This document shows, piece after piece, positions 17,476 through 26,881 of a stretch of DNA of 64,000 nucleotides. The notes under the pieces were generated by a model that saw only the letters and a list, made by a program, of their open reading frames with translations, did no database searches and had not been told where the DNA came from. The position numbers were made by a program, and so were the translations under genes. The stretch comes from UBA1858 sp964636225 (GTDB taxonomy: Bacteria; Pseudomonadota; Gammaproteobacteria; UBA4575). Numbering within the stretch: position 1 is the first letter of the stretch; each line of letters begins with the position of its first letter. The stretch lies in the NCBI GenBank assembly GCA_964636225.1, contig CAZWQM010000004.1, forward strand, positions 1-64,000, in the 5' to 3' direction.

Positions 17476-18828
17476 GTGCAAGACTATTTAACTCAACTCA
17501 CGGATTATATATGGAACACTAATGCCAGGTCGCAACCTTTCTGGAAGCGGGTTGTAATTAGTATCAGTCGTTTTGTTTATCTGATTATAAGTGACTTATC
17601 CAATGGGCAGCTTAACCTGCGTGCTATGTCGCTGGTGTTTACCACCATATTGTCATTTGTTCCTCTGATTGCGGTCAGTTTCTCTGTGTTGAAAGCGTTT
17701 GGTGTACATAATCAGGTTGAGCCGGCGTTACTTAATCTCTTTTCTAATATAGGTGATAACGCACCTGAATTAACCAGTAAGATTATTGGCTTTGTCGATA
17801 ATGTAAAAGTGGGGTTGTTGGGAACTGTGGGGATTGCTTTTTTATTCTATTCAGTCATTTCCTTATTAACCAAAATAGAAGAAGCATTTAACTATACTTG
17901 GCGAATTCATAAAACCCGTACATTAACAGAACGCTTCAGTAATTACTTAAGCGTATTAATGGTAGGGCCTGTGCTGGTGTTTTCTGCCATAGCCATCACT
18001 GCAAGTTTGTTGAATAGTTCGTTTACTCAAAGTCTGGCGAGCGTGGAACCGTTTGGCACCCTGCTGCAATTTATCACCAAGCTAATTCCATATGTGTTAA
18101 TCATTCTGGCTTTTACTTTTGTCTATCTTTTTGTGCCTAACACAAAAGTAAAATTCGTACCGGCTTTAACCGGAGGTATTGTCGCAGGTGTACTGTGGCA
18201 ATCTGTGGGTTATGTATATGCGTTGGTGATTGCCAAGTCCTCTACGCAAACTGCCATCTACGCCAGTTTTGCTATTCTGTTCTTCTTGATGACCTGGCTT
18301 TATTTGAACTGGTTGATATTGCTAGTCGGCTCCAGTGTGTCTTTTTACCGCCAGCATCCAGAATGCCTGATGTCAAAAACCAAGGCAGTGGTTTTGAATA
18401 ATTATGACCGTGAACATATTGCCTTAAATGTACTGCTGATGATTGCGGCTAATTTTTATAATCGCCAATCACCGATGAATGTGGATGTCATAGTGGATCA
18501 TTTATCTTGCCCCAAGCAGTCAGTCGAAGAAGTTTTATGCTGTTATGAAGCCGCCGGAATATTACAAAGTATTAACTACTCTGCTTCTGCTTATTTGCCT
18601 GCAACGCCTATGGAAGATTTGACCGTCTCTGAAGCTTACTCTGCAATACGTAGTTGTTACGCAGTATTCGCACCGGTCGTTTTGCATAATTCGGACACGG
18701 ATATGGCGCAATCTATTATTGATCGTGTGGAAAGTGCTATCGAACGGGAGCTGGGGGATTTGACTATCAAACAGGTCTTGCAAATGAATTCTAACAAAGC
18801 TGAAAAATTAAATTTGGTGATCGCGTGA
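17476..18828 (+). CDS. YihY/UPF0761 family inner-membrane protein
   Basis: 450 residues, GTG start at 17476. About six membrane helices lie in the first 300 residues, with LRAMSLVFTTILSFVPLIAV and the conserved YF/YAS..A region (AIYASFAILFFLMTWLYLNW). A C-terminal winged-helix-like domain (about 300-445) follows, as in longer members. Old databases call it ribonuclease BN, but that activity belongs to another protein. It overlaps mazG by four bases (GTGA), so translation is coupled. Confidence 0.85.
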   Translation: MQDYLTQLTDYIWNTNARSQPFWKRVVISISRFVYLIISDLSNGQLNLRAMSLVFTTILSFVPLIAVSFSVLKAFGVHNQVEPALLNLFSNIGDNAPELTSKIIGFVDNVKVGLLGTVGIAFLFYSVISLLTKIEEAFNYTWRIHKTRTLTERFSNYLSVLMVGPVLVFSAIAITASLLNSSFTQSLASVEPFGTLLQFITKLIPYVLIILAFTFVYLFVPNTKVKFVPALTGGIVAGVLWQSVGYVYALVIAKSSTQTAIYASFAILFFLMTWLYLNWLILLVGSSVSFYRQHPECLMSKTKAVVLNNYDREHIALNVLLMIAANFYNRQSPMNVDVIVDHLSCPKQSVEEVLCCYEAAGILQSINYSASAYLPATPMEDLTVSEAYSAIRSCYAVFAPVVLHNSDTDMAQSIIDRVESAIERELGDLTIKQVLQMNSNKAEKLNLVIA

Positions 18829-19187
18829 CACAAATGGAACCCTCTGAAGTTGAACAACTAATGCTCTCGTTAAGAAAATTTGCTCAGGACAGAGACTGGG
18901 AGAAATTCCATAGTCCGAAAAATCTTTCTATGGCATTGTCTGTAGAAGTATCTGAGTTGCTTGAACACTTTCAATGGATGCCAGAGCAGGCAAGTTACTC
19001 TCTAGCCGAAGCCAAACATCAACTGGTCAGCTATGAAATGGCCGATATATTTATCTATTTATTGCGGCTGTGTGATCAGCTTAATATCGACCTGGTAAAA
19101 GTGACAAAAGAAAAAATGAAAATCAACGATGAACGTTATACTGTCAGTAAAGTCAAAGGCAGCTCTAAAAAATATTCGGTATATTAA
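18825..19187 (+). CDS. MazG-like nucleotide pyrophosphohydrolase
   Basis: 120 residues, GTG start overlapping the yihY stop. The magnesium-binding residues occur in SVEVSELLEHFQW and SYEMADIFIYLLRL, matching the MazG/dCTP pyrophosphatase (RS21-C6-like) fold with a single domain. It would remove non-canonical or excess dNTPs. It ends 18 bases before the TraB-family gene. Confidence 0.85.
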   Translation: MTQMEPSEVEQLMLSLRKFAQDRDWEKFHSPKNLSMALSVEVSELLEHFQWMPEQASYSLAEAKHQLVSYEMADIFIYLLRLCDQLNIDLVKVTKEKMKINDERYTVSKVKGSSKKYSVY

Positions 19188-19205
19188 AATTCACGTTTAA
19201 ATTCA

Positions 19206-20408
19206 ATGAATGAATTACTAAGCGAATCTCAGCCTCTGGAGGAGATTCGGTATAACAATACAAAAATCACCATACTCGGCACGGCACATGTGTCCAAGGC
19301 AAGTGCTAACGCCGTACGGGAACTCATCGAGTCCAATCAGTTTGATGTCATAGCCATTGAATTATGCAATAGCCGATACAGCTCTATTGTCAATCCCAAT
19401 TCGTTGGCTGATATGGATTTGTTTGAAGTTATCAAAACTAAAAAAGCCAGTATGGTGGCGGCCAGTCTAGCGCTTGGGGCTTATCAGCGGCGTCTAGCTG
19501 AACAGTTTGGCGTGCAACCCGGCGAAGAAATGCGTGTGGCCATAGACCTTGCCCAGAAAAAAAATTTGTCCCTTGAACTGATTGATAGAGATGTCGGTAT
19601 CACTATGAAACGCTTATACGGCAACATTCCCTGGTGGAGGAAGTTGTATGTTATCTCAGGGCTGATCGCTAGTGTGCTGACTAATGAAAAAGTCACAGAG
19701 GAAGAAATCGAAAAACTTAAAACCGGCGATATGCTGGAAAGTACCTTTGCGCAATTTGCCACTTCTGCTTATGATCTATTTAGTCCGCTGATAGCTGAGC
19801 GCGATCAATATATTTCAGCCAGACTTCGCCAGTTGACCAATCGACAACCGGGAAAGCGAATTTTAGCCGTTGTAGGTGCGGGGCATTTGGCCGGAATTAA
19901 GCAGGAATTAATTGAAGGTAATGCTGATCCTGATGAAACGCTCAGCAAGCTAGTGCATCAGCCCAAAGGTACAGGCATTGGCAAATTTATTCCATGGATA
20001 ATTGTTGCTCTGGTATTGGCTGGTTTTGGCTTTGGTTTTAGCAAGAGTTCCGATCTGGGCTGGAGTCTGGTGATTAACTGGATATTGATTAATGGAGGTT
20101 TGTCAGCGCTGGGTGCAGCAATTGCCGGTGCGCATGTACTGACAGTCGTCACTGCATTTCTTGCTGCGCCACTGACATCGCTTAATCCAACCATAGGCGC
20201 GGGTGTGGTTACTTCGGCAGTGGAATTGTATTTGCGCAAACCCACGATTAAGGATTTTGAAAATGTTCGTCAGGATACAACCAAATTATCCGGATGGCGT
20301 ACAAACCGAGTGGCGCGATTAATTCTGGTGTTTCTCTTAAGCACCCTGGGCTCCGTGTTTGGAACCTATATTGCTGGCTTTCAGATATTTGATGCGCTGG
20401 TTAACTAA
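19206..20408 (+). CDS. TraB-domain membrane protein
   Basis: 400 residues. The N-terminal TraB/PrgY domain begins ITILGTAHVSKAS (about 22-34) and has VIAIELCNSRY and RILAVVGAGHLAGI, the conserved histidine/glutamate blocks. Four or so membrane helices fill the last 140 residues. Family members in enterococci block pheromone signalling, and distant relatives are putative metalloproteases; the role in gammaproteobacteria is unknown. It is five bases before the TauE gene. Confidence 0.8.
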   Translation: MNELLSESQPLEEIRYNNTKITILGTAHVSKASANAVRELIESNQFDVIAIELCNSRYSSIVNPNSLADMDLFEVIKTKKASMVAASLALGAYQRRLAEQFGVQPGEEMRVAIDLAQKKNLSLELIDRDVGITMKRLYGNIPWWRKLYVISGLIASVLTNEKVTEEEIEKLKTGDMLESTFAQFATSAYDLFSPLIAERDQYISARLRQLTNRQPGKRILAVVGAGHLAGIKQELIEGNADPDETLSKLVHQPKGTGIGKFIPWIIVALVLAGFGFGFSKSSDLGWSLVINWILINGGLSALGAAIAGAHVLTVVTAFLAAPLTSLNPTIGAGVVTSAVELYLRKPTIKDFENVRQDTTKLSGWRTNRVARLILVFLLSTLGSVFGTYIAGFQIFDALVN

Positions 20409-20413
20409 CTGCT

Positions 20414-21220
20414 GTGTTAGCTGTTGATAGCATAATCATCTTTTTCTTTTTGGGTGCCGTGGTTGGCTTTTTTGCCGGCCTGCTGGGGATTGGTGGGGGT
20501 GGAATTATGGTGCCTGCGTTGACCGCTTTTTTCCTTTATAAAAATGTGCCTGTGGATTATGTAGTGCATCTGGCGCTGGGCACTTCCATGGCATCGATTA
20601 TTACCACTTCTGCATCCAGTTTATATGCCCATCAAAAACGCCAGGGTGTCATTTGGCCTATTGTGCGTGCTATGGCACCGGGCATACTTCTTGGAACTTT
20701 CCTGGCGACTTATCTTGTAACTCACATCAGTGCCAGTCATTTGGCCATCTTTTTTGCCCTGTTTATGGCTTATGTATCAGTGCAAATGTTTTTAAATATT
20801 CAGCCCAAGCCATCCAGAACTACACCCGGAAATTCAGCTCTGGTTGTGACGGGAGGTGCGATTGGTGCGGTGTCTGCCGTGGTTGCCATTGGTGGTGGCA
20901 GTCTGACGGTGCCGTATCTGGCCTGGCATAACGTGTCTTTGAAAAAAGCCATCGGTACGTCTGCCGCAGTAGGCTTCCCTATTGCGCTGGCGGGTACCGT
21001 CGGTTATTTAGTGAATGGATGGAACAGCAGTTATCAGCAGGATTATCTTTATGGCTTTATTTATTTGCCGGCCGTGATTTTAATTTCAATGGTGAGTTAC
21101 TTTACGGCACCGCTAGGAGTGAAATTGGCTCACTCCCTGCCGGTGCCGATACTTAAAAAAGTATTTGCTGTGTTTTTATTATTGCTCGGCGTGAAAATGC
21201 TGATGTCGGTAATCGGTTAA
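20414..21220 (+). CDS. TauE/SafE-family sulfite or organosulfonate exporter
   Basis: 268 residues from GTG 20414. Two repeats of the family motif are visible: GFFAGLLGIGGGGIMVPAL and GAVSAVVAIGGGSLTVPYL, with about eight helices. TauE/SafE proteins are linked to export of sulfite, sulfoacetate or similar anions. In a sulfur oxidiser, sulfite export is a sensible role but this is inferred. It ends the DUF1244-moeB-yihY-mazG-traB-tauE run. Confidence 0.85.
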   Translation: MLAVDSIIIFFFLGAVVGFFAGLLGIGGGGIMVPALTAFFLYKNVPVDYVVHLALGTSMASIITTSASSLYAHQKRQGVIWPIVRAMAPGILLGTFLATYLVTHISASHLAIFFALFMAYVSVQMFLNIQPKPSRTTPGNSALVVTGGAIGAVSAVVAIGGGSLTVPYLAWHNVSLKKAIGTSAAVGFPIALAGTVGYLVNGWNSSYQQDYLYGFIYLPAVILISMVSYFTAPLGVKLAHSLPVPILKKVFAVFLLLLGVKMLMSVIG

Positions 21221-21225
21221 ACAGA

Positions 21226-23292
21226 TTACTGTTGCGCTATCATTCTTTGCTTGTCACGATTCCAGAACGTATTCAGATCAGCAGAAATCTTGGCAGCTTC
21301 AATCAGCAATATATCGCTGTCAAGTGACTCTTTTTCAGCCGGATCACTATCTTCTTCAGTGTTATCACTTAAGCCAATTAACTTCTGATATTTCTTGCGA
21401 TCATTCTCTAATTGAGAAAAAGCCTTTTCGCGTTTGCTTTGGTTGAGTGAAAGCTCCGTCTGATTTTGCAGGTTTTCATTCAAGTTATAGAGCTGAATCA
21501 GTGACTGATACTTTTCATCGTTTTTGGTACGCTGGACGTGGCTGGCCTCAAGTCTGTCAATGATCTGCCTGGAAATATGGCGATTATCAAATTGTGTGGG
21601 CGAAATTTTCGTCCAGGGCAGGGCATTGTTGAGACTGCGCTCACCCTGTTCGGCCTTATCATAGGATGCTTCAAAAGGAATATCCGGCTCGACACCGCGA
21701 TGTTGGGTACTTTCCCCGTTGATTCTGAAGTACTGGGCAATCGTGGCTTTTAACTGACCCAGATTGGCATCGTTTTTACGTCCAAAACGGTTTAAGTCAA
21801 CCAACTGCTGTACGGAGCCTTTTCCAAAAGTCGTTTCACCTACAATTACAGCCCGGCCGTAATCTTGCAGAGCACTGGCAACAATTTCTGAAGCTGAGGC
21901 GCTAAAGCGGTCAACCAGAACTACCATTGGACCCCTATAGGAAATGCTGGCATCTATATCTTTGTGAATTTCTATATGTCCACTGGAATCGCGAACTTGA
22001 ACAATCGGACCTTGATCGATAAATAATCCAGCGAGCTGAGTGGCTTCAATCAGTGAACCTCCACCGTTTGATCTCAAGTCCAGCACAAGGCCATCAATAT
22101 TTTCTTCCAGCAATTCATTTAGAAGCGCGTGAACATCGCGCGTAGTACTGCGATAGTCATCGTCGCCGTTCTGGAATGCATTAAAATCCAGGTAAAAAGT
22201 TGGAATAGTGACAATGCCGATTTTTTGTGTCTTGTTGTTGTAAGGAATTTCCAAAATATCTTTGCTGGCAGCTTGTTCTTCCAGCTTGATTTTGTTGCGA
22301 GTGATGGAAATTTCTTCTATGGCAGAACCGTCACCTTTGCTGCTGGGTAAGATCTGCAACTTCACCACGGTATCCTTGGGTCCGCGAATTAAATCGATGA
22401 CATCTTCAAGTCTCCAGCTTACGACATCGGTAAAATCTTTATCTGTTTGCTGCGAAATACCAATAATTTTATCCTTGGCATGTAATAACTTGCCAAGGTC
22501 CGCCGGACCACCAGGAATAATTCGCTCCACAATAGTGTGGTCACCGTCAGTTCGTAATAACGCACCGATGCCTTCCAGTGAAAGGCTCATACGGATTTCA
22601 AAGTTATCAAATGTCCGTGGAGACAAATAACTAGTGTGAGGATCAATGGCTGTCGCATAAGCGTTGATATACAGCTGGAAGATATCGTCTTCATTAAGTT
22701 GCTGTGTGTTTTTCAATACGCTGCTATAACGTTTTTTTAAGGTTTTATTAATTTCCTGTTTGTCTTTATGCGCCAACAGCAAAGATAAAACATCGTTTTT
22801 AATTCGCTTGCGCCATAAACCATTCTGTTGCTCATCAGTGACAGGCCAGCTGGCACTTTCGCGTTCTATAACAAATGTTTCATCTCTAGAAAAATCAAAA
22901 TCTTCATCAATCAGCTTCAATGCATAGTCAATGCGTTCATTGACTCTTTTTTGATAGGTGGAGAAAATAGAGTACGCAGGTAGCAGGTTGTTGGCGCGCA
23001 GGGCATCATCCAGAGCAAACTTGTATTTATCAAAGCGGGCAATGTCAGTCGCCAGGAAGTAACTTTTATTCGGATCCAGACTATCCAGAAAATTATTGAA
23101 TATTGTTTCTGAAAACTCGTCATTCAGTTCGACTTTTCGGTAATGATAGCGGCTCAAAAAATCTGTAATCAGTTTTGTTGCCCGCAGGTGTTCTACCGTA
23201 GGAGACAATGTGGCGTTTTCAATGCCAAAGCTATTGAAAGGTAAAGTCACCAACAACAGAGTGGCGATTAAATGGGTCAATTTTTTATGCAC
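21226..23292 (-). CDS. prc: Tail-specific (C-terminal processing) protease Prc
   Basis: 688 residues, close to the length of E. coli Prc. A signal peptide (LTHLIATLLLVTLPFNSFG) is followed by the N-terminal helical region, a PDZ domain (GIGALLRTDGD, VERIIPGGPA) and an S41 peptidase domain with the catalytic serine in DRFSASASEIVASAL and the lysine in GETTFGKGSV. A C-terminal DUF3340 domain follows. It degrades misfolded or tagged periplasmic proteins and trims lipoprotein or murein-enzyme C-termini. It is convergent with tauE, only five bases apart. Confidence 0.95.
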   Translation of the reverse strand: MHKKLTHLIATLLLVTLPFNSFGIENATLSPTVEHLRATKLITDFLSRYHYRKVELNDEFSETIFNNFLDSLDPNKSYFLATDIARFDKYKFALDDALRANNLLPAYSIFSTYQKRVNERIDYALKLIDEDFDFSRDETFVIERESASWPVTDEQQNGLWRKRIKNDVLSLLLAHKDKQEINKTLKKRYSSVLKNTQQLNEDDIFQLYINAYATAIDPHTSYLSPRTFDNFEIRMSLSLEGIGALLRTDGDHTIVERIIPGGPADLGKLLHAKDKIIGISQQTDKDFTDVVSWRLEDVIDLIRGPKDTVVKLQILPSSKGDGSAIEEISITRNKIKLEEQAASKDILEIPYNNKTQKIGIVTIPTFYLDFNAFQNGDDDYRSTTRDVHALLNELLEENIDGLVLDLRSNGGGSLIEATQLAGLFIDQGPIVQVRDSSGHIEIHKDIDASISYRGPMVVLVDRFSASASEIVASALQDYGRAVIVGETTFGKGSVQQLVDLNRFGRKNDANLGQLKATIAQYFRINGESTQHRGVEPDIPFEASYDKAEQGERSLNNALPWTKISPTQFDNRHISRQIIDRLEASHVQRTKNDEKYQSLIQLYNLNENLQNQTELSLNQSKREKAFSQLENDRKKYQKLIGLSDNTEEDSDPAEKESLDSDILLIEAAKISADLNTFWNRDKQRMIAQQ

Positions 23293-23583
23293 GGTGATTA
23301 TGACTATAGATAAAGTAATTAATTCAAAGAAGTTATTTTGAAACTTAATTCATTGTATACAAATGTTTAACTAAATTGCGTATTTAAGTCTTCATTTTGA
23401 TGAAAAATTCTCAGTGAGCAAGTGTTAAAACGACTAGAATTCCCATGGAAATTATTTGGATAACTTCGTAATGCTGCCATATAATAGCAGCATTGTTCTA
23501 TAAATTATTGAAATAAAAGAATAATATTTATATATACGCTCGTGTATATAGAGAAATGTGAGCGTGTGTGAAGGAGGCTTTTA

Positions 23584-24090
23584 GTGGAATCAGTCAAACA
23601 ACAAAAAACGTTATTCATGACCCGACTCATGACACCGGAAATGGCCAACTTTTCAGGGAAAGTCCACGGTGGGGCTATATTGAAACTCCTCGATGAAGCC
23701 GCTTTTTCCTGTGCCTCGCGCTACTGCCAGACCTATGTCATCACCGCTTCACTTGATCAAGTAGTGTTCAAGAATCCCATTCGCGTGGGAGATCTGGTCA
23801 CCTTTAAATGCCACGTGAATTACGTAGGTCGCAGTTCCATGGAAATCGGTATCAAAGTAGAAGGTGAACAAATTCGCGAAAAGACAAAATATCATGCCAT
23901 TTCCTGTTACTTCACCATGGTGTCGGTGGATGAGCATGGCAAATCCCAGGAAGTACCAAGGTTAGTTCTGGAAACAGATATTGAAGAGAAATTATTTCAG
24001 GCAGGTAAAATGCGCGTGCACATGCGCAAGGAAATCCAGGAAAGGAATATGCAATTGCACGTGGGCTATGATTCGGCAGAGCTTGGTTGA
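23584..24090 (+). CDS. Acyl-CoA thioesterase, hotdog fold
   Basis: 168 residues from GTG 23584, with a strong AAGGAGG just upstream (23572-23578). Hotdog-family blocks are present: MANFSGKVHGGAILKLLDEA with the catalytic aspartate region, VITASLDQVVFKNPI and VGRSSMEIGIKV. It resembles YciA/acyl-CoA thioesterase 7-type enzymes that release CoA from medium and long acyl-CoAs. It stands alone, so its substrate is open. Confidence 0.88.
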   Translation: MESVKQQKTLFMTRLMTPEMANFSGKVHGGAILKLLDEAAFSCASRYCQTYVITASLDQVVFKNPIRVGDLVTFKCHVNYVGRSSMEIGIKVEGEQIREKTKYHAISCYFTMVSVDEHGKSQEVPRLVLETDIEEKLFQAGKMRVHMRKEIQERNMQLHVGYDSAELG

Positions 24091-24115
24091 ATATATTTGA
24101 CTTAGTCTCCAGTTA

Positions 24116-24364
24116 TTAAACTAACAAGCGAATTTCCATTTTCCGCTGGGCAAATTCAATAATGTCGCCCGACATGATTTTTTTGCGTTTTTGAGTTTCA
24201 GTTTCGCCATTAAGTAATACTCGGCCATCCGCGATCACGTTCTTTGCTTCAGCGCCGCTAGTTACCAGTCCCTCAAATTTTAATACTTTATACAGCTCTA
24301 CGGGTTCGTGCGTTATTTCAACAACCGTTAGGCAATCTGATGTGTTGGGTTCCATATCAGGCAT
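24116..24364 (-). CDS. S4-domain RNA-binding protein, YbcJ-like
   Basis: 82 residues from ATG 24364 (or 79 from 24355). The S4 fold is complete: VELYKVLKFEGLVTSGAEAK, then ADGRVLLNGE and RKKIMSGDIIEF. Small S4 proteins of this type (YbcJ/YaaA-like) bind RNA. The start overlaps the stop of the UPF0016 gene by eight bases, so it is translated with it. Upstream open frame is shadow sequence of that gene. Confidence 0.82.
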   Translation of the reverse strand: MPDMEPNTSDCLTVVEITHEPVELYKVLKFEGLVTSGAEAKNVIADGRVLLNGETETQKRKKIMSGDIIEFAQRKMEIRLLV

Positions 24365-24629
24365 TGTATAAAGTGAAAATGCCGATACCAATGAAGCCAA
24401 TACCAGCGATGTAGTGAAGATACTTTTCGTTGATATATTCCGCCAATAGCGTACCGGCCAGTACACCCAGTGCAGAAGCTACAATCAATGCCGCAGAGGC
24501 GGCAAAAAATACGGTGTATTTGCTGACTTCTCTATCGGTCGCAAATAGCATGGTCGCTAACTGGGTTTTATCACCTAGTTCAGCAATAAACACCGTTGCA
24601 AAAATTGTAAAAAATATTTTCCAGTCCAT
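24357..24629 (-). CDS. Half-size UPF0016/TMEM165-Gdt1 family transporter
   Basis: 90 residues with three membrane helices and one copy of the family motif ELGDKTQLATM (E17, D20, K21, T22). Most family members have two such repeats in about 190 residues and export Mn or Ca; half-size proteins probably work as dimers. Manganese homeostasis is a fair inference from the family. It starts in the TAATG overlap with the YbjQ stop and overlaps the S4 gene. Confidence 0.85.
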   Translation of the reverse strand: MDWKIFFTIFATVFIAELGDKTQLATMLFATDREVSKYTVFFAASAALIVASALGVLAGTLLAEYINEKYLHYIAGIGFIGIGIFTLYNA

Positions 24630-24889
24630 TACATTTTATTTGAATGTATTGCCACGATGGCATTAGCATTTTGCATTACAGCTTGCGACTTCATCCGGTC
24701 AATCGCCTGTTCGTGGGATTCGGCCATCATTTTAGTGTATTCCGTAATTTCTCCACCGATAATAGTTCTTAAACCAGCCAGTATGTCTTTACCAACATGT
24801 CTTGCACGAATGGTATTTCCATAGACCAGCCCTATGGTTTCAATAATTTCATAGTCGGTTAATTCATCCTGAGTAGTAATTAACATCAC
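24629..24889 (-). CDS. YbjQ/UPF0145 family protein, short C-terminus
   Basis: 86 residues, against roughly 105 in typical UPF0145 proteins. The conserved blocks ETIGLVYGNTIRARHVGKDI, GGEITEYTKMM and AIDRM are intact. The last strand expected after ANAIVAI (the STxEILAYGTAVV region) is missing; the stop (TAA) overlaps the ATG of the UPF0016 gene. The family forms pentamers of unknown, possibly metal-related, function. The start overlaps the stop of the upstream membrane protein by four bases (ATGA). Confidence 0.82.
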   Translation of the reverse strand: MMLITTQDELTDYEIIETIGLVYGNTIRARHVGKDILAGLRTIIGGEITEYTKMMAESHEQAIDRMKSQAVMQNANAIVAIHSNKM

Positions 24890-25071
24890 TTGTCTACCTT
24901 TTCAGAGTAATAATCGTCTTCTTTGTTTTGCAAGCGTTCTTTAATGACTTTCATGAACAGCGCGCCTACGCCGAATATGAGCAACAGACCCACTAGGCCA
25001 TAGAGGAAGATCGAAATCATTATAGCGATTGTGCATAATATTGAGTAACCAATTTTCTCGAAGCCATTCAT
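24886..25071 (-). CDS. Small membrane protein heading the YbjQ-UPF0016-S4 operon
   Basis: 61 residues with two hydrophobic segments (about residues 8-22 and 25-42) and a charged C-terminal tail (KERLQNKEDDYYSEKVDK). Not recognised. Its stop overlaps the YbjQ start by four bases, so it is probably part of a four-gene, translationally coupled operon running from 25071 to 24116. Confidence 0.6.
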   Translation of the reverse strand: MNGFEKIGYSILCTIAIMISIFLYGLVGLLLIFGVGALFMKVIKERLQNKEDDYYSEKVDK

Positions 25072-25142
25072 ATTGCATCACCAAGCTATTTTAAGTTCAG
25101 GCTTAAATCTTTTATCTATTGTAACCTGATTGCAGTTTATTG

Positions 25143-25590
25143 TTAGCTGCTTGTCGTCAAACTGGCGGCTTGAGTGACGCCTTCTATTAGCATTTGGATG
25201 CCTATCACAGCTAAAATAAGCCCCATCAACCGTGTCATAATACTCAGCCCGCCATTGCCTATCATAGATAAAATATTGGAACTGAAAATAAAACAAAAAA
25301 ATGTAATCAGGCATAAAACGGCAAAAAAAGAGACGGTAATTGCTATGCCAATATATCGCATGATGCAGAATAATTCATGGCGGTGGCAATAGTTCCCGGG
25401 CCTGCCAGCAGTTGCACTGCCAATGGTGAAACGGCAACATCAATTTCGTCGCTGTTATCAGCACTGTGCAAGTGAGAGCCGCTACCGTTCAACATATGAT
25501 AGCCAACCAGAAATACCAGCACGCCTCCGGTAATTCTCAAGGCGGGCAGAGTGATGCCAAACAAATGAAAAATTGCTTTTCCAAGCAGCG
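25143..25590 (-). pseudogene. MarC-family membrane protein, frameshifted, 5' end in the scaffold gap
   Basis: Next to the gap the frame reads LLGKAIFHLFGITLPALRIT then GGVLVFLVGYHML and PLAVQLLAGPGTIATAMN, the centre of a MarC/UPF0056 protein. It then leaves frame near 25350-25365, and the next frame gives RYIGIAITVSFFAVLCL and GGLSIMTRLMGLILAVIGIQ, the normal C-terminal half. One indel explains this. The first quarter is hidden in the 100-N gap. MarC proteins are six-helix membrane proteins of uncertain function. Disruption could be real or an error near a contig end, although the break lies 230 bases from the gap. Confidence 0.7.
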
Positions 25591-25690
25591 NNNNNNNNNN
25601 NNNNNNNNNNNNNNNNNNNNNNNNNNNNNNNNNNNNNNNNNNNNNNNNNNNNNNNNNNNNNNNNNNNNNNNNNNNNNNNNNNNNNNNNNN
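25591..25690. other. Scaffold gap of 100 N
   Basis: Unlike the first gap, the flanks here share no sequence. The gap hides the start of marC and the last codons of the aminotransferase gene, so some real sequence is missing. Any frame reading through the N run is chimeric. Confidence 0.95.
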
Positions 25691-26852
25691 TCTGAGTTAA
25701 TCCATTAATGAGCTTGTTGATACCGTTTTTTACTGTGTCGCTAGTTAATGCTCCATAGGAAATTCTTAAATAACAGCCATTTTTTGTGGCGAATGCGCTG
25801 CCGGGAATGGTTGCCACGCCATGTTCTTTTATAAGCCTTTTAGCGATGGTGAGATCATCCTGATTAGTATTCAGTTTTATAAATAAGTAAAAAGCGCCTT
25901 CCGATGTGGCCGGCTCTGTCAATAAAGCTGTACTGTTGAGTTTGTTTAAGCAAATTCGCCGGGATTGTTTAATTTCTTTTATATTATTTTCAATATAGGA
26001 GTAAGGTGCGTGATGAGCGCCAATAGCGGCATGTTGTGAAACAATAGTGGGTGAAATTAATACTGTGTCCTGGACTTTGCGTAAAGAAGCAAATAATGTG
26101 TCAGGAATGACCATATAACCGACTCGCCAGCCGGCAAAGCCATACGCTTTGGATAATGAATACAGGCTGATGGTATGGGCTTCCGAGTTGTTTATTGATG
26201 CAGGAGAAAAGTGCTGGTGTTCATCATGCAGAAAATCTTCGTAGGCTTCATCCGATATGTGGTAAATGCCGTGATGTGCACATAGCTGATTAATTTGGGT
26301 TAATTCTTCCTGTGTATAAACAGCCCCGGTTGGGTTATTGGGTGAAACGCTGACTATCGCACGGGTATTGGGGGTAATCGCCTGTTGAATCGCTTCTATG
26401 TCAGGATGGTAGTTGTTTAATGTCGGCACTAATACCGGTTTGGCGCTGGCCAGACGAATCGCCATTTCATGATTGAAATAATAGGGGGTGAGTAAAATAA
26501 TTTCATCGCCCGGGTCTGCCAGCGCCTGCATGAGTGAGCTGAAAGCCATATTGGAACCGGCCGTTACAAAAATTTTATTGTGTATATTGATGTTTATATT
26601 ATTTCTTTTCTTGAGTTTATTACTCAGCACTTCAATTAATTCAGGAATACCTTCCACAGGGCCATAGGCATTCAGTGCTGGCGAATTTAACTGTTTTTGA
26701 ATTTCATCATAGGCTTGTTGCGGTGGACCATAGTAGGAAACACCTTGCCCAAGCGAGATGGTGCTCGAGTTTTCCCGTGCAAGCTGTGTGATGGTGGGAA
26801 TGATAGGTGTTTGTACGGCCTGTACGCGCTGGCTGATGAATAGTTTTTTCAT
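25691..26852 (-). CDS. Class I/II PLP-dependent aminotransferase, 3' end in the gap
   Basis: About 387 residues are visible from the ATG at 26852 to INKLINGLTQ at the gap edge, near full length. Fold-type I blocks are clear: GPVEGIPELIEVLS, NPTGAVYTQEEL, ISDEAYEDF, and the PLP-binding lysine in SLYSLSKAYGFAGWRVGY; the C-terminal arginine is in YLRISYG. The subgroup is aspartate/aromatic-like (AspC-like, Ib-gamma); substrate cannot be named. It runs in the same direction as marC. Confidence 0.88.
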
Positions 26853-26881
26853 TTAGAGTGTGTATTAAATATTTATGTTCT

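Noticed and set aside
25482..26852. 456-residue frame across the N gap
   Set aside because: It joins the aminotransferase to an off-frame reading of marC through 100 N. Only the part from 25691 is supported.
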